A stretch of DNA of 5,414 nucleotides, from contig JAFGWD010000200.1 in NCBI GenBank assembly GCA_016937315.1, positions 1 through 5,414 of the forward strand, read 5' to 3'. Source of the stretch: Rhodospirillaceae bacterium (lineage in GTDB: Bacteria > Pseudomonadota > Alphaproteobacteria > Rhodospirillales > Rhodospirillaceae). The translations under genes and the position numbers were made by a program. Shown piece after piece: positions 3,836 to 5,414 of this stretch (within the stretch, counting starts at the first letter, position 1; each line of letters opens with the position of its first letter). The notes under the pieces are model-generated. The model saw nothing but the letters and a program-made list of their open reading frames with translations, searched no databases and was not told where the DNA came from.

Positions 3836-5414
3836 ATGCGCGTTGCCAATGCCTCGATCAGGAGCAAGCTGTTTCTGTTCTACCTGATCGCAGGCATACT
3901 TCCCTTGCTACTGATTGCAGTCCTTGGTCTGCGGTTTTCTTCCAACGCGCTGCTGGACAAATCATTCGACCAACTGGTCACTGTGCAAAGTCTGCGTAAG
4001 GCACGCATCGAACATGACTTCGCAGTCCGCCTTGACTCTGTCAAACGCCTGAACCAACGCAACGACATCATCAATTTATTTGCCGAAATCACCGCCCTGC
4101 CGCATGCCAAAGTGGGTGGAAAAACCACGCACCTGGACACCACAACGCCCGCCTACCAAGACATCGTCGGACGATACTCACCCTCTCTGCGACATTACCT
4201 CGCCACCTATGCTTATCGTGATCTTTTGCTGCTGTCCGACGACGGACGCATCCTCTATTCCCTTAAAAACGACCCCGAAACCGGGCACGCCCTGGAAGCC
4301 GGCCCTTTGAACGAAACGGGCCTAACCCGCCTCTGGCAGCGCATTGCGGTAACACGCCAAACGGCCATCATTGATTTCTCACCCTATGGCGACGATAAGA
4401 ATGCGTACGCCGCTTTTATCGGCCAACCCTTTTTCGGCACCAATGGCCGAATGAAGGGCATTATTGCCCTGCGCCTCGGTCCAGAGCTGATCGACGCCAT
4501 CGTCACCTCGCGCGAAGGCATGGGGAAAAGCGGTGAGTCTTACATCGTTGCCTTCGATCCCGCCGCAGCACGTTACGAATTCCGCACCACGGTTCGCACA
4601 ACCGGAAATGGCAATTGGGTCATGGGGACGACCATGCCGTCGCTTTCCTATTGGGACGCCAGTCGATCTGCGAATGGACGGGCCACAATTGGTGAATTCA
4701 TCGACAGCAGCGGAACCCAGGTCTTAGCCGCAGCGGACGGTCTGAACATCCCAAACGTCGATTGGACACTGGTTTCCAAAATCAACCACGCTGAAGTTGT
4801 TGCCCCGGTGCGCTCCCTCGGCTTTCAGTTTCTCACCCTCGGCATCGTACTGATCGTCTTCACATGCCTTGGGGCCTTGGTCTTTGCCAACACATTCACC
4901 GCACCAATTCTGAAAGCGACAAAACTGGCCGAATCAATTGCTGCTGGACAATTGAACGTAACCATCGATTTGGCACGGCAGGACGAACTGGGCATTCTGT
5001 CACGGTCCCTGGACACCATGGCACGGCGTCTGCGCGAACACAGTTGGCTGATGAGCGGCAGTTCGCTCTTAAACGACGCCTTGCGCGGTGAACACGACCC
5101 GACCAAGCTGACCGAACGTTTTCTCACCTTCATGACCGATCGATTTGGCGTTCCATTGGGGGCCATCTACCTCACTCGGAACGATGCCCAAGTCCTGACC
5201 CTATCCGCACGCCATGGCTGGACGGATCGTGATGCCAACCGCATGGCCTCCATCAGCTTTGGGGATGGCATGATCGGCCAAGCGGCGGCCAACGGCGAAC
5301 CACTTTACTTCGACACCGTCGATGCCGATGCACCGATGGTCGATTATGGCGCCGGAGACATCGCACCAACACGATTTGCCGCCATTCCGTTAATTTTCGA
5401 AGGAGCCACTCTCG
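3836..5414 (+). CDS. Membrane sensor protein: double-Cache, HAMP and GAF domains (3' end outside window)
   Basis: The frame is open for 526 codons from ATG 3836 to the window edge. The start is supported by AAGGA (3824-3828) 7 nt upstream and by a proper N-terminal membrane anchor. Domains in order: short basic N-terminus; first transmembrane helix (about 11-33); large periplasmic region (about 35-325) of double-Cache type, with DLLLLSDDGRILYSLKND (129-146), AYAAFIGQPFF (190-200) and GKSGESYIVAFD (230-241) as typical Cache core strands; second transmembrane helix (about 328-350); HAMP linker (about 351-403) with TAPILKATKLAESIAAGQL and DELGILSRSLDTMA; then a GAF domain from about 421, entered through the segment ALRGEHDPTKLTERFLTFM. 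The periplasmic Cache binds a small molecule in known relatives, and HAMP passes the signal across the membrane. The output domain is out of view. The HAMP-GAF order is common in hybrid histidine kinases, which I favour, but a GGDEF/EAL protein is possible. It lies 135 bp downstream of the glycosyltransferase gene in the same direction. Confidence 0.9.
   Translation, partial: MRVANASIRSKLFLFYLIAGILPLLLIAVLGLRFSSNALLDKSFDQLVTVQSLRKARIEHDFAVRLDSVKRLNQRNDIINLFAEITALPHAKVGGKTTHLDTTTPAYQDIVGRYSPSLRHYLATYAYRDLLLLSDDGRILYSLKNDPETGHALEAGPLNETGLTRLWQRIAVTRQTAIIDFSPYGDDKNAYAAFIGQPFFGTNGRMKGIIALRLGPELIDAIVTSREGMGKSGESYIVAFDPAAARYEFRTTVRTTGNGNWVMGTTMPSLSYWDASRSANGRATIGEFIDSSGTQVLAAADGLNIPNVDWTLVSKINHAEVVAPVRSLGFQFLTLGIVLIVFTCLGALVFANTFTAPILKATKLAESIAAGQLNVTIDLARQDELGILSRSLDTMARRLREHSWLMSGSSLLNDALRGEHDPTKLTERFLTFMTDRFGVPLGAIYLTRNDAQVLTLSARHGWTDRDANRMASISFGDGMIGQAAANGEPLYFDTVDADAPMVDYGAGDIAPTRFAAIPLIFEGATL

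Noticed and set aside
1..5414. CRISPR arrays, tRNA genes, insertion sequences, toxin-antitoxin or defence modules
   Set aside because: No regularly spaced direct repeats, tRNA-like cloverleaf, transposase fragment or paired small genes were seen. The dense, plausible chromosomal genes leave little unexplained space.

Overview
The window is ordinary chromosomal sequence from a moderately GC-rich proteobacterium. It is most likely an alphaproteobacterium of the Rhodospirillales type. This is an inference from the style of the sulfide:quinone-reductase-like C-terminus, the MarR/EamA pair and the large Cache-HAMP-GAF sensor; no 16S rRNA or other taxonomic marker is present. Six protein genes are supported, two of them cut by the window edges. 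I see no tRNA, rRNA, CRISPR array, insertion sequence or attachment site.

Layout, left to right. (1) The last 87 codons of a sulfide:quinone oxidoreductase-like flavoprotein on the + strand, closed by a strong intrinsic terminator. (2) A convergent EamA/DMT-type ten-helix transporter on the - strand, divergent from (3) a MarR-family regulator on the + strand. The 72-bp gap between them carries two near-identical inverted 18-bp elements, one beside each start codon; this is the clearest regulatory structure in the window. (4) A - strand queF, for the preQ0 reductase of queuosine biosynthesis, convergent with marR. (5) A + strand gene, divergent from queF, joining a TPR-like helical N-terminus to a GT-A-like glycosyltransferase C-terminus with a DxD motif. 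(6) A large + strand membrane sensor (TM, double-Cache periplasmic domain, TM, HAMP, GAF) running off the right edge, so its output domain is unknown.

The genes do not form one pathway. The one convincing functional unit is marR-eamA: a MarR repressor probably controlling both its own gene and a divergent efflux-type transporter through the paired operators. The MarR protein keeps residues at the spacing reported for purine/urate-responsive HucR-type regulators, so a purine-like ligand is a testable hypothesis. The others look like separate transcription units: sulfide oxidation, tRNA modification, an orphan glycosyltransferase and signal transduction. I do not see a previously undescribed multi-gene system. 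The best leads are the symmetric operator pair, the ligand hypothesis for the regulator, the TPR-glycosyltransferase fusion and a hairpin in the leader of the sensor gene.
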